Source: Zygnema cylindricum (lineage: Eukaryota > Streptophyta > Zygnematophyceae > Zygnematales > Zygnemataceae). From it: 64,000 nt of DNA. The translations under genes and the position numbers were made by a program. The notes under the pieces are model-generated. The model saw nothing but the letters and a program-made list of their open reading frames with translations. It made no database searches and was not told the DNA's origin. Every line of letters starts with the position of its first letter. The stretch's first letter is position 1. This document shows, piece by piece, positions 30,187 through 41,963 of this stretch. The DNA lies in NCBI GenBank assembly GCA_037447655.1, contig JBBHKE010000268.1:1-64000 (forward strand), given 5' to 3'.

Positions 30187-33100
30187 CTAGTCAATCTTTA
30201 ATTTCAGACCACACTTCTCCCTGCAAAAAATTAGCTTAGGGGAAGGCACAAGTTTGGTCATCATATCTGCTACCATCTCACTATCTGGTCTGTACTCTAA
30301 ACTGATTATTTTGTTTTCTACTTTCTCTCTAACAAAGCTGAGTCTGATGTCCATGTGTTTGGCTTTAAAATGGTGTTTAGGATTGGCAGAAATAGCGATT
30401 GCTGCCTGATTATCACAAAATATTTTCTGCACACCACTCTTAAGGTGATTAAGCTCACCAAGCAAAGACTTGACCCACATCAATTCTTTTACAGCAGAGC
30501 AAGAGGCCATATACTCAGCCTCCATGGTGGACTGAGCAATAACCTTTTGCTGTTTGCTACTCCAACAGCAAGCCCCATCACCCACATATAATACATATCC
30601 AGAAGTACATCTCCTCATCGGAGCATCACCATAACTGGCATCACTCCAAGTAGTGATGTCAGTATTCTCCCCACCCAAATGCAACCATAGATCTCTAGTT
30701 CCTACCAAGTATCTAAGGACTCTCTTAGCTGCCTCTCAATCCTTCTTAGTGGGAGCATTTAGACTTCTACTCAGCACTCCTACAGCTGCAGCTAAATCCG
30801 GCCGGGTACAATTCATAAAATAGATTAGACTTCCCACTACTTTCCTGTAAGGAATAGTCTGCATGAACTTCTGTTCATCAGGAGATAATTCCTCGTCTAA
30901 GACTATGACTCCTTCTTCCTCACTCCCCTCACTTCCCTTCTTCAATTCCATTGGAGTTTTACAACTATTAGCTTTATCCATTTGAAATTTTTCAAGCATG
31001 TTCCCTATTGCTTCCTTTTGAGTCAATCTTATAATTTTTCTTTTTCGGTCTCTCTCTACTTGAATTCCCAAAATATATTTTGCTTCCCCCATATCCTTCA
31101 TTTCAAATCTCCCCTTAAGATCGGTTTTCAGTTTATTAATTTTTTCCATTGATTTACTTAAAACAAGCAAATCATCAACATAAATTGCAATAAATATAAA
31201 ACCTTCCTCATCTTCGAAAACATAGATTGAGTGATCTGAGCTGATCCGAATATATCCTAGACCGGTAAGAAACTCATCAAGCTTCTTATTCCACTGTCGG
31301 GGCGCCTGTTTCAAACCATAAAGAGATTTAATCAGCTGGCATACCTTACTCTCCTCTCCTTCTTCCACAAACCCTTCGGGTTGTCGCATGAAGATCTCCT
31401 CTTCTAATTCTCCATGCAAAAAGGCTGTTTTGATGTCCATCTGGTGCACTTCCATGTCTTCTGCCGCTGCTAAACTGAGAAGTATGCGGACGGAGGGAAA
31501 TCTGACCACCGGGGCAAAGGTTTCTTCGTAGTCAATTCCTTCCTTTTGTGTAAATCCCTTTGCCACTAATCTGGCCTTGTAGCGCTCGATTGTGTTATCT
31601 GGGTTCAGTTTTAGTTTGAAAACCCACTTACAACCGATTGGTTTTCGGTTAGGTGGACAGTCCAACAGCTCCCAAGTATCGGCTGCCATGATTGAAGCCA
31701 TCTCCTCATTGATGGCTGTCTTCCACCGGTTTCTTTCTGGACAAGTCATCGCCTCTCGATAAGTTTGAGGTTCATCTTGATGAGATAGTTTAGTTACCTT
31801 GTTATTAACCTGTTTTTCTTGCAGTCTTTTGCTACTTCTCCTCCCTCCCTCAAAATCTGAGGCCGGAATAGATGGTTCTCGTGGATTCTTTCGAACAAAC
31901 TCGGCTTCTCCCCTATCCCTTGATTCCGAATCAATTTCCACCACGTCTTCCGCTTCGAGTAGAGTTGTCACTGGAGTTTCCACAGCCGAGTCCTTTTCGG
32001 TCTGATTTGTTCCTGCAAGAATGTCATCGTCTCTAAAAACCTGGATAGTTAGGAAGCTCAAAGTCATCAGAATTTTCTGACTCAAATCTGATTTTTACTG
32101 ACTTTGTATATTTGAAGGGATCCACAGACTTTCCTTCATCCATAACTACTAGATGCTTTACTAAGATTATATCTTCTCTTTTTAGATCGTAAAATCTATA
32201 TCCTTTAACATCCTCATCATATCCTAATAAGTATCCCGATTTTCCTTTAGGATCTAGCTTCGAATTTGACCGATCAGTATCTAGACTGAATACTTGACTG
32301 CCGAAAACCTTTAAATGAGATAAGTCTGGTTTCCGGCCTATCCATCTCTCATAAGGTGTTTGATCTTTTATAGCTGAAGTAAGAACTCTATTTTTGAGGT
32401 AATTAGCACAGTTCATTGCTTCTGCCCAAAACCTTTTTCCTATCTTCTTATCCGACAACATACTTCTAGCACTATCACTTAGTGTTCTATTTAACCTTTC
32501 AGCTACCCCATTCTGTTCAGGATTTTCTGGCACTGTCTTTTGGTGTTGAACCCCATCTTACCTCAAAAAATCCTCAAACTGGTTAGAAGTATACTCTCCA
32601 CCATTGTCACTCCTTACTCTCTTGATTGGAGTTTCATGGAGTTTTTCGCTCCATGCTTTATATTGTCTAAAACAATCCTCAGCCTCTGACTTGTTTTTCA
32701 AAAAATATACTCGGGAATACCGAGACCAATCATCAGTTATAGTCATCATAAATCTCTTCCCCCCCGGTGAGGGCACTCTAGCCGGTCCCCAAATATCTAT
32801 GTGTACTAGATCTAGAAGTTTTTCTCCCTTGTAGGTGGCTGTTTTTGGAAAGGGTAATCTGTGTGCTTTACCTTGAGCACACCCACTACAATCACTTATA
32901 TCATCACTCTCACTGAACTGAATCCCTTCCACCACTCCCATCTTTTTCATCTCTCTTAACTTATCTAGATTCACATGCCCAAGCCTCTTATGCCACATCA
33001 TAATATCATGAACACCAGCATAATAAAGTTTCTTCGTTTCATTACTTAAGATCAGCCTAAACATCCCATGGCTACCTTTCTCAGCAATGAAATAGACATC

Positions 33101-34546
33101 CTCCTCAAAACTAGCAGTAAAGACTCCTTCCCTAGTGCTAGTGAAAAAACCCTTATCATCTAATACTGATGTAGAGATAAGGTTTTTGTTCAGCTTCGGA
33201 ATAAACAATACATCGGAGAATGTTAATATGGATGTCTTTCCTTGTACTAACACTTTCAGATCTACCGATCCTACAAGAGTAGTGGTGACTATCCTCCCAT
33301 CCTCGTACTCTATCTCTACGGTGGGAATCTTTCTTATCTTAGTGAACAAGTGTCTATCCTTACACATGTGCATTGAGGCACCTGAATCTATAATCCAGCC
33401 TGCTTCACCTTTCAATCCACCGTAAGCACATTTCTGCCTTCGTGGAATTTCAACCTCAGTTTTCGCCTCCAACTCCTCATCCAAAAGGAGCTCATCGTCC
33501 TCGTCCTCGGATTCCGCCTCAAGTACCTGTGTGACAAGGGCCTTTTTCTTTCCTCTCGGGGTACCACCGGTCTGCCCCTCCTTTAACCGAAGCTCGGTTA
33601 GCTTGGTGCACTCTGCCATATAGTGCCCCGGTTTCTTACAAAAATGACATAAACCTTTGGGAGCCCTTGGTTCGAACTCGCCAACCTGTTTTTTCTGCTC
33701 CCTACCCCCATAGTTTCCGACTGGTTTCCGGGAATCCTTGTTCCTCCAATCGGTCGCTGTTGCCAAGGCTTGGCCACTCTTTCCTCCCCTTCGAATCTCA
33801 ATCGTATTCTTTCGAACGAGAATCATCCCTACCACTGAGTTCCATATCCACCTTGAGTCCGGCAAGTCGTGCACACGGTTGACTATGTTCTCGAACTCAT
33901 CAGGTAACTTCATTAGTAAACAGTTAACTTTTTCTTTTTCACTAAAAACTTTACCCGCACTCTCTAGCTCCATGAAGAGTGTAGCAAGCTCATTGCAAAA
34001 ATCCAACATATTTCCCCCTTTGTATACATACTCCTTAACTTTCTGATCAGCCAACTGTTGTTGCTGAATCGTACCACTTCGGTACATCTCTATGAGAGCC
34101 ATCCAAAGATCGGATGCCCTCTCTACCTGCAAATGAGGACATGCAAGTCCTTGAGTGAGATGGCGTAGGATGAAGTGCTTTGCCGCCATATTGTTGAAGT
34201 CCAAGGTTTCAGTATCATTCTCCTCGTTCCTCGGAATAGGTGACATGAATGCTAAACCAGTTGCTATTGGTGTGGTCGCCTCCTTCTCCTTTCCTTTGTC
34301 CACCACCTCTCCTTCCTTTGTTTCCTCCGTTGAAGGTGAATCCTCTTTCCTGGTGAATCTGCTTCCTCCAAACCCTGGAGGAATTCCAAGACTTGATGGA
34401 CGCCCCAATCGTCCACTCACTATCCCCCAAAACCTTTTTTCGCATAGAGCTCCTATCATCATACTTTCCCAGTATATGAAGCCAGTTCCATTAAAGATTG
34501 GTACCCTAGAGGGTGGGCCCATAACCTGAAACTCTGAGACCTCCAT
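30187..34546 (-). pseudogene. Cop-A GAG-POL polyprotein, three lesions
   Basis: About 1450 codons in the Ty1/copia order. The Gag has a CCHC knuckle CHFCKKPGHYMAEC (33608-33649). An aspartic protease shows WIIDSGAS (33365-33402). Integrase shows the HHCC region and D-D-E motifs (LVHIDIWG, RSDNGGEY, NGVAERLNR; about 33000-32400). Reverse transcriptase has YVDD (31171-31182), and RNase H covers 30187-30708. Lesions: a nonsense codon TAA for Glu at 32558-32560 in integrase; one extra T near 32043 shifting frame before the RT; and TGA for Trp at 30736-30738. Otherwise it is intact. The reading frame opens at an ATG 20 bases inside the LTR and again at the ATG within the primer-binding site. Not active as it stands; a recently active family is implied. 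Confidence 0.93.
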
Positions 34547-35572
34547 AAGTCCTCAGAGTGGACAGCTTCCAAGAAGCCTCTAGGATAACCTTGACCCCTT
34601 TGTGTCTAAGCAAAAATAACTGCCACCCTGGCTGACAAAAACTCTGATCAACTTCACCCCTGTGAAGGCAAGACTCCCCTGAGTCGATAGCAAAATGAAT
34701 CTCTGAATTTGCTCCCCTGAGCAGTAAGTTATGGAGGGTCAAAGTTGACCTTTTGTACAGCTCTCTGGGAGAGGGGGTCCTATCTTCTAATTTTTCTAAG
34801 TCCTATCTCTCTCACAGACTCTATCTACTGATGTACGGAACCAATCAGAATTGAGTTCCGTACGCAAAAGTACAGCTGCCGGTGTACTTTATGTACGGAC
34901 ATTGTACGACATGGCCAAAATGTCGACACATGTCAAATCCGGATTCGGTGCCATAATCTCCGGAGATTCCACAATCCAACGGAATTTCGCCACGCGTCAT
35001 CCGATGTGGCGATGGCCACAAACCGCCGAAATCTTCCTCCGCGATCTCGGCGCTAATCCCGGCCGTCCGATTAAATTCGGCTTTAATCGTAGCCGTAATA
35101 AATACATGCGCGGTATTTGTTTCATTTACGAAACAAATGTGCGGTACTGATTTTTGTCCGTACCGTAAGTCGTACATTATATATTACTGGATCTATGTAT
35201 CCCGTAATTAATTGCAGTTAGATGGTTTATCGCTTTTATACATATGCAAATAATTATCAAACTATATGCTAGGTAACACTACCGCTAGATTAAACGGCTA
35301 AGGCTACCGGCTACTTCGTGTCTGCCGGCCGGCAGGTACAAGGATCAAATTCTGCCGCCGGCACATTCATTTTAATTAAATATATAAACCCTAATATAAA
35401 ATTCCCGTAAACCTCAGGATAGCCAAGGTAGCCATGGCTCTAGCTTCCTCTCCAATTTCTCAGTGACTGCGACAAGTTTGAGAGTTGGAGAGAGAAGTTA
35501 GAGATAGACTGCCTCGACTTCTATATTTCTTTTCAGACCTAGAAAATACTAATAAAACCATTAGTTTCTACA
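34527..35572 (-). repeat. Cop-A 5' LTR and primer-binding site
   Basis: Same ends as the 3' LTR. On the minus strand the LTR is followed by GGTTATGGGCCCACC (34512-34526), the putative primer-binding site. The tRNA-like block lies at 35294-35364 on the plus strand. Confidence 0.93.
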
Positions 35573-38500
35573 ACTACTACTCTTGTAGGATCGGTAGATC
35601 TGAAAGTGTTAGTAGAAAGAAAGATATCCATAGTTACATTCTACGATGTATATTTTATCCTGGAGTTGAACAAAAACCTCATCTCTAAATCTGTATTAGA
35701 TGATAAGGGTTATGATACTAGCACTTGGAACGGAGTCTTTATTGCTAGTTTTGAGGAAGAAGTTCATTTCACTGCTGAAAAAGGTAGCCAAGGGATGTTT
35801 AGGCTGATATTAAGCAATGAAAAGAATAAACTATATTATGCTAGTGTTCATGATATAATATTGTGGTATAAGAGATTTGGGCATGTGAATCTAGATAAGT
35901 TAAGAGAGATGAAAAGGATGGGAGTAGTGGAAGGGATTTAGTTATGTGAGAATGAGAATCTAAGTGATTATAGTGAATGTGCTCAAGGTAGAGCACACAG
36001 GTTACCCTTCCCAAAAACTGCCACCTATAAGGGAGAAAAGATTATAGATTTAGTGCACACAGATATTTGGGGACAGACCAAAGTTCCCTCACCCCAGGGG
36101 AAGAGATTTATGATGACTATCACTGATGATTGGTCTCGCTATTCCAGGGTGTATTTTTTGAATAATAAGTCAAAGGCTCAAAAATATTTTATCAATATGA
36201 GGCATGGAGAGAAAAACTTTATGAAACCCCAATCAAGAGAGTAAGGAGTGACAATGGTGGAGAGTATACCTCCAACCAGTTTGAGGATTTTTTGAGGGAA
36301 GATGGAGTCCAACACCAAAAGATTGTTCTAGAAAACCTAGAACAGAATAGGGTAGCCGAAAGATTAAATAGGACACTAAGTGAAAGTGCTAAAAGTATGT
36401 TGTCGGATAAGAAAATATGATTTTTTTTATTGGACCGAAGCAATGAAATGTGCTTAAAACCTCAAAAATAGAGTTGCTTACTTCAACGGTAAAAGGCCAA
36501 ACACCCTATGAGAGATAGACCAGCCGGAATCTAGACATATCACTTAAAGGTTTTCGGCTGTCAAGTGTATAGTCTAGATACAAATCAGTCTAATTGGAAG
36601 CTAGATCCTAAAGGAAAATCGGGGTACTTGTTACGATATGATGAGGATGTAAAAGGATACACAGTTTATGATCTAAAAAAGGAATATATAATCTTAGTAA
36701 AGCACCTAGGAGGTATAGATGAAGGAAATTCTGTGGATCCCTTCAACTATACAAAGTCAATAAAAATCAGATTTGAGTCAAAAAATTCCAATGACTTTGA
36801 GCTTTCTAACTATCTAGGCTTGAGAGAAGATGACATTCTGCATGTACAAATCAGAATGAAAAGTACTCGACCGTGAAAACTTCAGTGCCAACTCTACCTA
36901 AAGCGGAAGATGTGGCAAAATTGACCCGAAATCAAGGGACAGGAGAGAAGCCAAGATTGTTCGAAAGAAGCCACTTGAACCATCTATTCTGGCAACAGAT
37001 TTTGAGGGAGGAAGGAGAAGTAGCAAAAGGTTGCAAGAAAAAGATGTTAATAACAAGGTAACAAAACTAACTCATTCGGATGAACCTGAGATTTATGGAG
37101 AGGCAATGAACTGTCCAGAAAAGAAGCGGTGGAAGACAACCATGAATGAGGAGATGGCCTCAATTATGGCAGCCGATACTTGGGAGCTCCTGGATTGTCC
37201 ACCTAACCGAAAACCAATCGGTTGTAAGTGGGTGTTCAAATTTAAATTGAAACTAGATAACCCCATTGAGCACTATAAGGCCCGATTAGTGGTAAAAGGA
37301 TTTACACAGAAAGAGGGAATCGACTACGAGGAACCTTAGCCTCGGTTGTCAAATTTCCCTCCGTTCGCATATTTTTTAGTCTGACAGCAGCGAAAGACAT
37401 GGAGGTGAACCAGATGGACATCAAGACAACCTTTTTGCATGGAGAATTGGAAGAAAAGATCTTCTTGGGACAACCCGAAGGATTTGTGGAGGAAAGAGAG
37501 GAGAGTAAGGTATGTCGGCTAATTAAATCCCTTTATGGTTTGGAACATGCGCCTCGATAGTGGAATAACAAGCTTGATGAGTTTCTTACCGGTCAAAGAT
37601 ATATCCGGATCAGCTCAAATCACTCAATCTATGTTTTTGAAGATGAGGAAGGTGTTATTTTTATTGCAATTTATGTTGATGATTTGCTTGTTTTAAGTAA
37701 ATCAATGGAAAAAATTAATAAATTGAAAACGGATCTTAAAGGGATATTTGAGATGAACGATGTGGAGGAGGCAAGATTTATTTGGGAATTCAAGTTGAAA
37801 GAGACCGAGAAAGAAAGATTATAAGACTAACTTAGAAAGAAGCAATAGGGACCATGTTAGAAAAGTTTCACATTGATAAGGCTAATAGTTCTACAACCCA
37901 AATGGTGTAGAAGAAGGTAAGTGTGGGGAGTGTGGAAGAAAGAGTCATAATTATAGACGAGGAATTGGTTCATGAAGAACAAAAGTTCATGCAGACAATT
38001 CCTTACAGACAAGCAGTGGGAAGCCTAATCCATTTTATGAATTGTACCCGACCGGATTTAGTTGCAGTTGTAGGAGTTTTTAGGAGAAGTCTAAATGCTC
38101 CCAGTAAGAGAGATTGGGGGGCAGCTAAGGAGTCCCTTGATAGAACTAGGGATTCTATGGTTGCATTTGGGTGGGGGGAATACCGACATCACTACTTGGA
38201 GTGATGCCAGTTATGGTGATGCTCCGATTAGGAGACGTAGTTCTCGATATGTATTGTATGTGGGTGATGGGGCTTGTTAAAGGAGTAGTAAACAACAAAA
38301 GGTTATTGCTCAGTCCACCATGGAGGCTAAGAATATGGCCTCTTGCTCTGCTGTAAAAGAATTGATGTGGGTCAAGTTTTTGCTTGGTGAGCTAGGTCAC
38401 CTTAAGAGTGGTGTGCTTTTTTTTGTGAAAATCAGACAACAATCGCTATTGTTCCCAATCAAAAACATCATTTTAAAGCCAAACACATGGACATTAGACT

Positions 38501-38642
38501 CAACTTTGTTAAAGAGAGGGTAGAAGACAAAATAATCAGTTTAGAGTACAAACCAGATAGCAAGATGGTAGCATATATGATGACCAAACCCGTGCCTTCC
38601 CCTAAGCTAATTTTCTACAAAGAGAAGTGTGGTCTTAAATAG
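35573..38642 (+). pseudogene. Cop-B integrase, reverse transcriptase and RNase H, degenerate
   Basis: Continues Cop-B after Cop-A. Integrase pieces are at 35606-36420 (GKRFMMTITDDWSRY, then a broken DNGGEY region), an integrase C-terminal region at 36565-36876, and the RT from 37031 with YVDD at 37672-37683. RNase H pieces run to the stop at 38640-38642. Stops and frameshifts are frequent, for example TAG after GI at 35939 and TAG for Gln/Trp at about 37558. In RNase H, the usual Cys-Cys-Trp codons after GDGA are replaced by TGT TAA at 38275-38280. That lesion recurs in the downstream partial copy. Confidence 0.88.
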
Positions 38643-38667
38643 AAGAGTGACAAGAAAATAATGGGTT

Positions 38668-38974
38668 TGTAGAAATTGAAGGTTCTTTTTAGTATTTTCT
38701 ATATTTAAACTTGTAAAGATAAAGTGCAGATAAGAAGCACAGGCAGTCTGCCTGTAACTCCTCTCTTCAACTCCCACAGTTGTCGCATTCATTGAAGGTT
38801 GAAGAGGGAGCGAGAGCCATGGCTGCCTATGCTGTCCAGAAAGAGACAAGTAGTAGTTTAGTAGGTTTACCAAAAGGGAACTCGACAGACCCAAGATTTG
38901 ATCTTCGTACTTGTCGTTCGTCAAGTCACGAGTAGCTGGTTGCTTTATCCTATTAGTATAGGATGAGTGCTAAC
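38668..38974 (+). repeat. Cop-B 3' LTR, left part
   Basis: Starts TGTAGAAATTGAAGGTTC after the purine stretch AGAAAATAATGGGTT. It breaks at GAGTGCTAAC, where Cop-C enters. The remainder follows at 58042. Confidence 0.9.
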
Positions 38975-39970
38975 TGTTGAAATTAATTGTTTTTCTAGAG
39001 TATTTTCTAGGTATAAATATGTTGGTATAAAAAGAAAAGAAAAGTACGGACAGTCTGCCTCCACCTCCTCTCTTTAGCCCCCATACTTGATGTAGTCATC
39101 GAAGGATAGAGAGGGTGGTTGAACCATGACTGCCTTAGTTTAACAGACGGTTATTTTAGTAGGTTACTAAAAAGATACCTGACCGACCCAAGACTTGATC
39201 CCGGTACCTGCCGTCTGTTAGGTTAGCCGAAAACTATTAGCTTTATCCTATTAGACTAGGACCAATGCTAAATAATATAGGGTATGATCGATATATATTT
39301 ATTCAGGATTAAACGAATTCATTTAACAGAAACTGTATACGGCATGCATAGATACAGTTTTGTAAAAGTACAAAGTACGATACCAATTTGAAACGAGTAC
39401 AATGCAAGTATTTATGATGGTTGAGATTGCGTTTTGGTTCATATCTGACGACACACATCATTGCCAGGATCCCGGAATGGTCACTTTGGCGTTTAATGAC
39501 GTGGCATGACCTGGCGCCACGTGGAGAGATAACATTCGGTCGCGGGAATTCCGAGGAACGTACAAACGAGTGAAAAGTGGACACGCGTCCGCTTAATAGC
39601 CTTGTCGTACATAGGCCGTACAAAAGGTACACCAGTAGTAGTACTTTTTGGAACGGTATAGTATTTTGATTGGTATGTACTTCAGTAGATAGGAGTTATT
39701 TGAGGGAATCAGGACTTAGAAAATTTAGGTAGGCAGTCACCTCTCTCTTTGTGAGTTTGTACAAATTGGCATTTTTATTGCCACATAACTTATCGCCTAG
39801 TTGGGCGTTTTTAGAGATTCTTTTTCTTACGGACTGAAGGGAGTCCAGGCTGCAAAGGGTGGAGTTTGATTGTTTGCTTGGGTAGAAGTAGTTGCCATTT
39901 AAAGTGGGTTAGTTAGTAAATATCTAGAGGCTTCTTGTAATCTGTAGTCCAATGGAGGACACAAAATTCA
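38975..39970 (+). repeat. Cop-C 5' LTR
   Basis: Starts TGTTGAAATTAATTG and ends GGAGGACACAAAATTCA. The antisense tRNA-like block lies at 39180-39250. A CCACGTGGAG G-box-type motif lies near 39517. Confidence 0.9.
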
Positions 39971-39973
39971 GGT

Positions 39974-41026
39974 TGTAGAAATTAATGGTCTTTTAAAGTA
40001 TTTTCTAGGTCTGAATAGAAATAAGAAAAAAGCCGAGGCAGTCTACCTCTAACTTCTCTCTCCAACTCTCAAACTTGTCGCAGTCACTGAGAAATTAGAG
40101 AGGGAGCTAGAGCCATGGCTACCTAGGCTATCCAGAGGTTTACGGGAAAATATATTTTAGTTAGGGGTTAATTTACTAAAAGATATGTGCTAGTCACAAG
40201 ATTTGATCCTAGTACCTACCGGCCGGCAGACAGCCGGTAGCCGGTAGCCTTAGCCGTTAAGTCTAGAAGTAGTGTTACGTATTATAGGGTTTGATAATTA
40301 TTTAAACATTTATACGTAGAAAAGTTCATTTAACTATAACTGATTACGGGAGACATATATCCAGTAAATGTAAAAGTACGGATTCCGGTACGGATAAGAA
40401 ACCAATACCGCGCATTTATTTCTTTAGTGAAACGAATACCGCGCATGTATTTATTACGGCTACGATTAAATGTGAATTTAATCGGACGGCCGGAATTAAC
40501 GCCGAGATCGCGGAAGAGGATTTCGGCGTTTTGTGGTCATCGCACATCGGATGACACGTGGCGAAATTACATTGGATCGCGGTATCTCCGGAGATTACGG
40601 CACCGAATCCGGATATGACACGTGTCAACATTTAGGCCATGTTGTACAAATTCCGTACATAAAGTACACCGGCGAGTGTACTTTTGTGTACGGAGGAGAA
40701 ATCTGATTGGTTCTGTACATCAGTAGATAGAGTCTGTGAGAGAGATAGGACTTAGAAAAATTAGGAGATAGGATCCTCTCTTCAGAGAGCTTCTATACAA
40801 GAGGTCAACTTTGACCCTCTATAACTTACTGCTTAGGGGAGCAAATTCAGAAATTCTTTTTGCTATCGACTCACGAGAGTCTTGCCTTCACTACGGTGCA
40901 GGTGGTAAGAGTTTTTGTCTGCCAAAGTGGCAGTTATTTTTGCTGAAACACAAAGGGGTCAGGATTATCCTAGAGGCTTCTTGGAAGCTGTCCACTCTGA
41001 GGACTTATGGAGGTCTTAGAGTTTCA
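39974..41026 (+). repeat. Cop-D 5' LTR
   Basis: Starts TGTAGAAATTAATGG and ends GGTCTTAGAGTTTCA. Two CACGTG boxes (40555-40560 and 40619-40624) lie in the probable U3. The antisense tRNA-like block is at 40193-40262. The primer site that follows is altered (CGTTATGGCCAACC). Confidence 0.9.
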
Positions 41027-41963
41027 CGTTATGGCCAACCCTCTAGGATACAAATCTTTAATGGAACTGGCTTCACATATTGGGAAAGTATGATGATAGA
41101 CGCTCTATTGGAAAAAAGGCTTTGGGGGATAATGAGTGGACGGTTGGGGCGTCCATGAAGTCTTCAAATTTCTCCAGGGTTTGGAGGGGGCAGATTCACC
41201 AGGAAAGAGGATCCACCTTCAACGGAGGAAACAAAAGAAGGAGAGGTGGTGGACAAAGGAAAGGAGAAGGAGATGACCACACCAATAGCAACTGGTTCGG
41301 CATTCATGTCACCTATTCTGAGGAACGAGGAGAATGATAATGAAACCTGGGACTTCAACATTATGGCGGCAAAACACTTCATCCTACGCCATCTCACTCA
41401 AGGACTTGCATGTCCTCATTTGCAGGTAGAAAGGGCATCCGATCTTTGGATGACTCTCATAGAGATGTACCGAAGTGGTACGATTCAGCAACAACAGTTG
41501 GGTGATCAGAAAGTTAAGGAGTATGTATACAAAGGGGGAAATATGTTGGATTTTTGCAATGAGCTTGCTACACTCTTCATGGAGCTAGAGAGTGCGGGAA
41601 AAGATTTAGTGAAAAAGAAAAGGTTAACTGTTTACTGATAAAGTTACCTGATGAGTTCGAGAACATATTCAACCGTGTGCAGGACTTGCCGGACTCAAGG
41701 TGGATATGGAACTCAATGGTAGGGATGATTCTCGTTCGGGAGAATACGATTGAGATCCGAAGAGGAGGAAAGAGTGTCCAAGCCTTGACAACTGCGACCG
41801 ATTGGAGGAACAAGGATTCGCGGAAACCAGTCGGAAACTAAGGTGGGAGGGAGCAGAAAAATCAGACCGACGAGTTCGAACCAAGGGCTCCCAAAGGGTT
41901 ATGTCATTTTTGTAAGAAACTTGGGCACTATATGGCAGAGTGCACTAAGCTAACCGAGCTTTG
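41007..41963 (+). pseudogene. Cop-D gag, degenerate and interrupted by Cop-E
   Basis: Reads as the Cop-A-type Gag: IFNGTGFTYWESMM, AAKHFILRHLTQGLACPH and a knuckle CHFCKKLGHYMAEC at 41903-41944. A one-base deletion near 41030 shifts the frame relative to the upstream ATG. Further breaks occur at about 41158, 41600 and 41841 (TAA). The sequence stops in LTELR-type coding where Cop-E is inserted and resumes at 48357. Confidence 0.85.

Larger units (their letters stand above)
29125..35572 (-). mobile_element. Cop-A: young full-length Ty1/copia element inside Cop-B
   Basis: A complete 6.4 kb element on the minus strand. The 3' LTR is 29125-30173 and the 5' LTR is 34527-35572. A perfect 5-bp duplication, ACTAC, flanks it (29120-29124 and 35573-35577). 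Removing it rejoins Cop-B in the protease region. By eye the LTRs differ by about 14 substitutions and one 3-bp indel over about 1046 bases, so it is the youngest element here. Confidence 0.95.
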
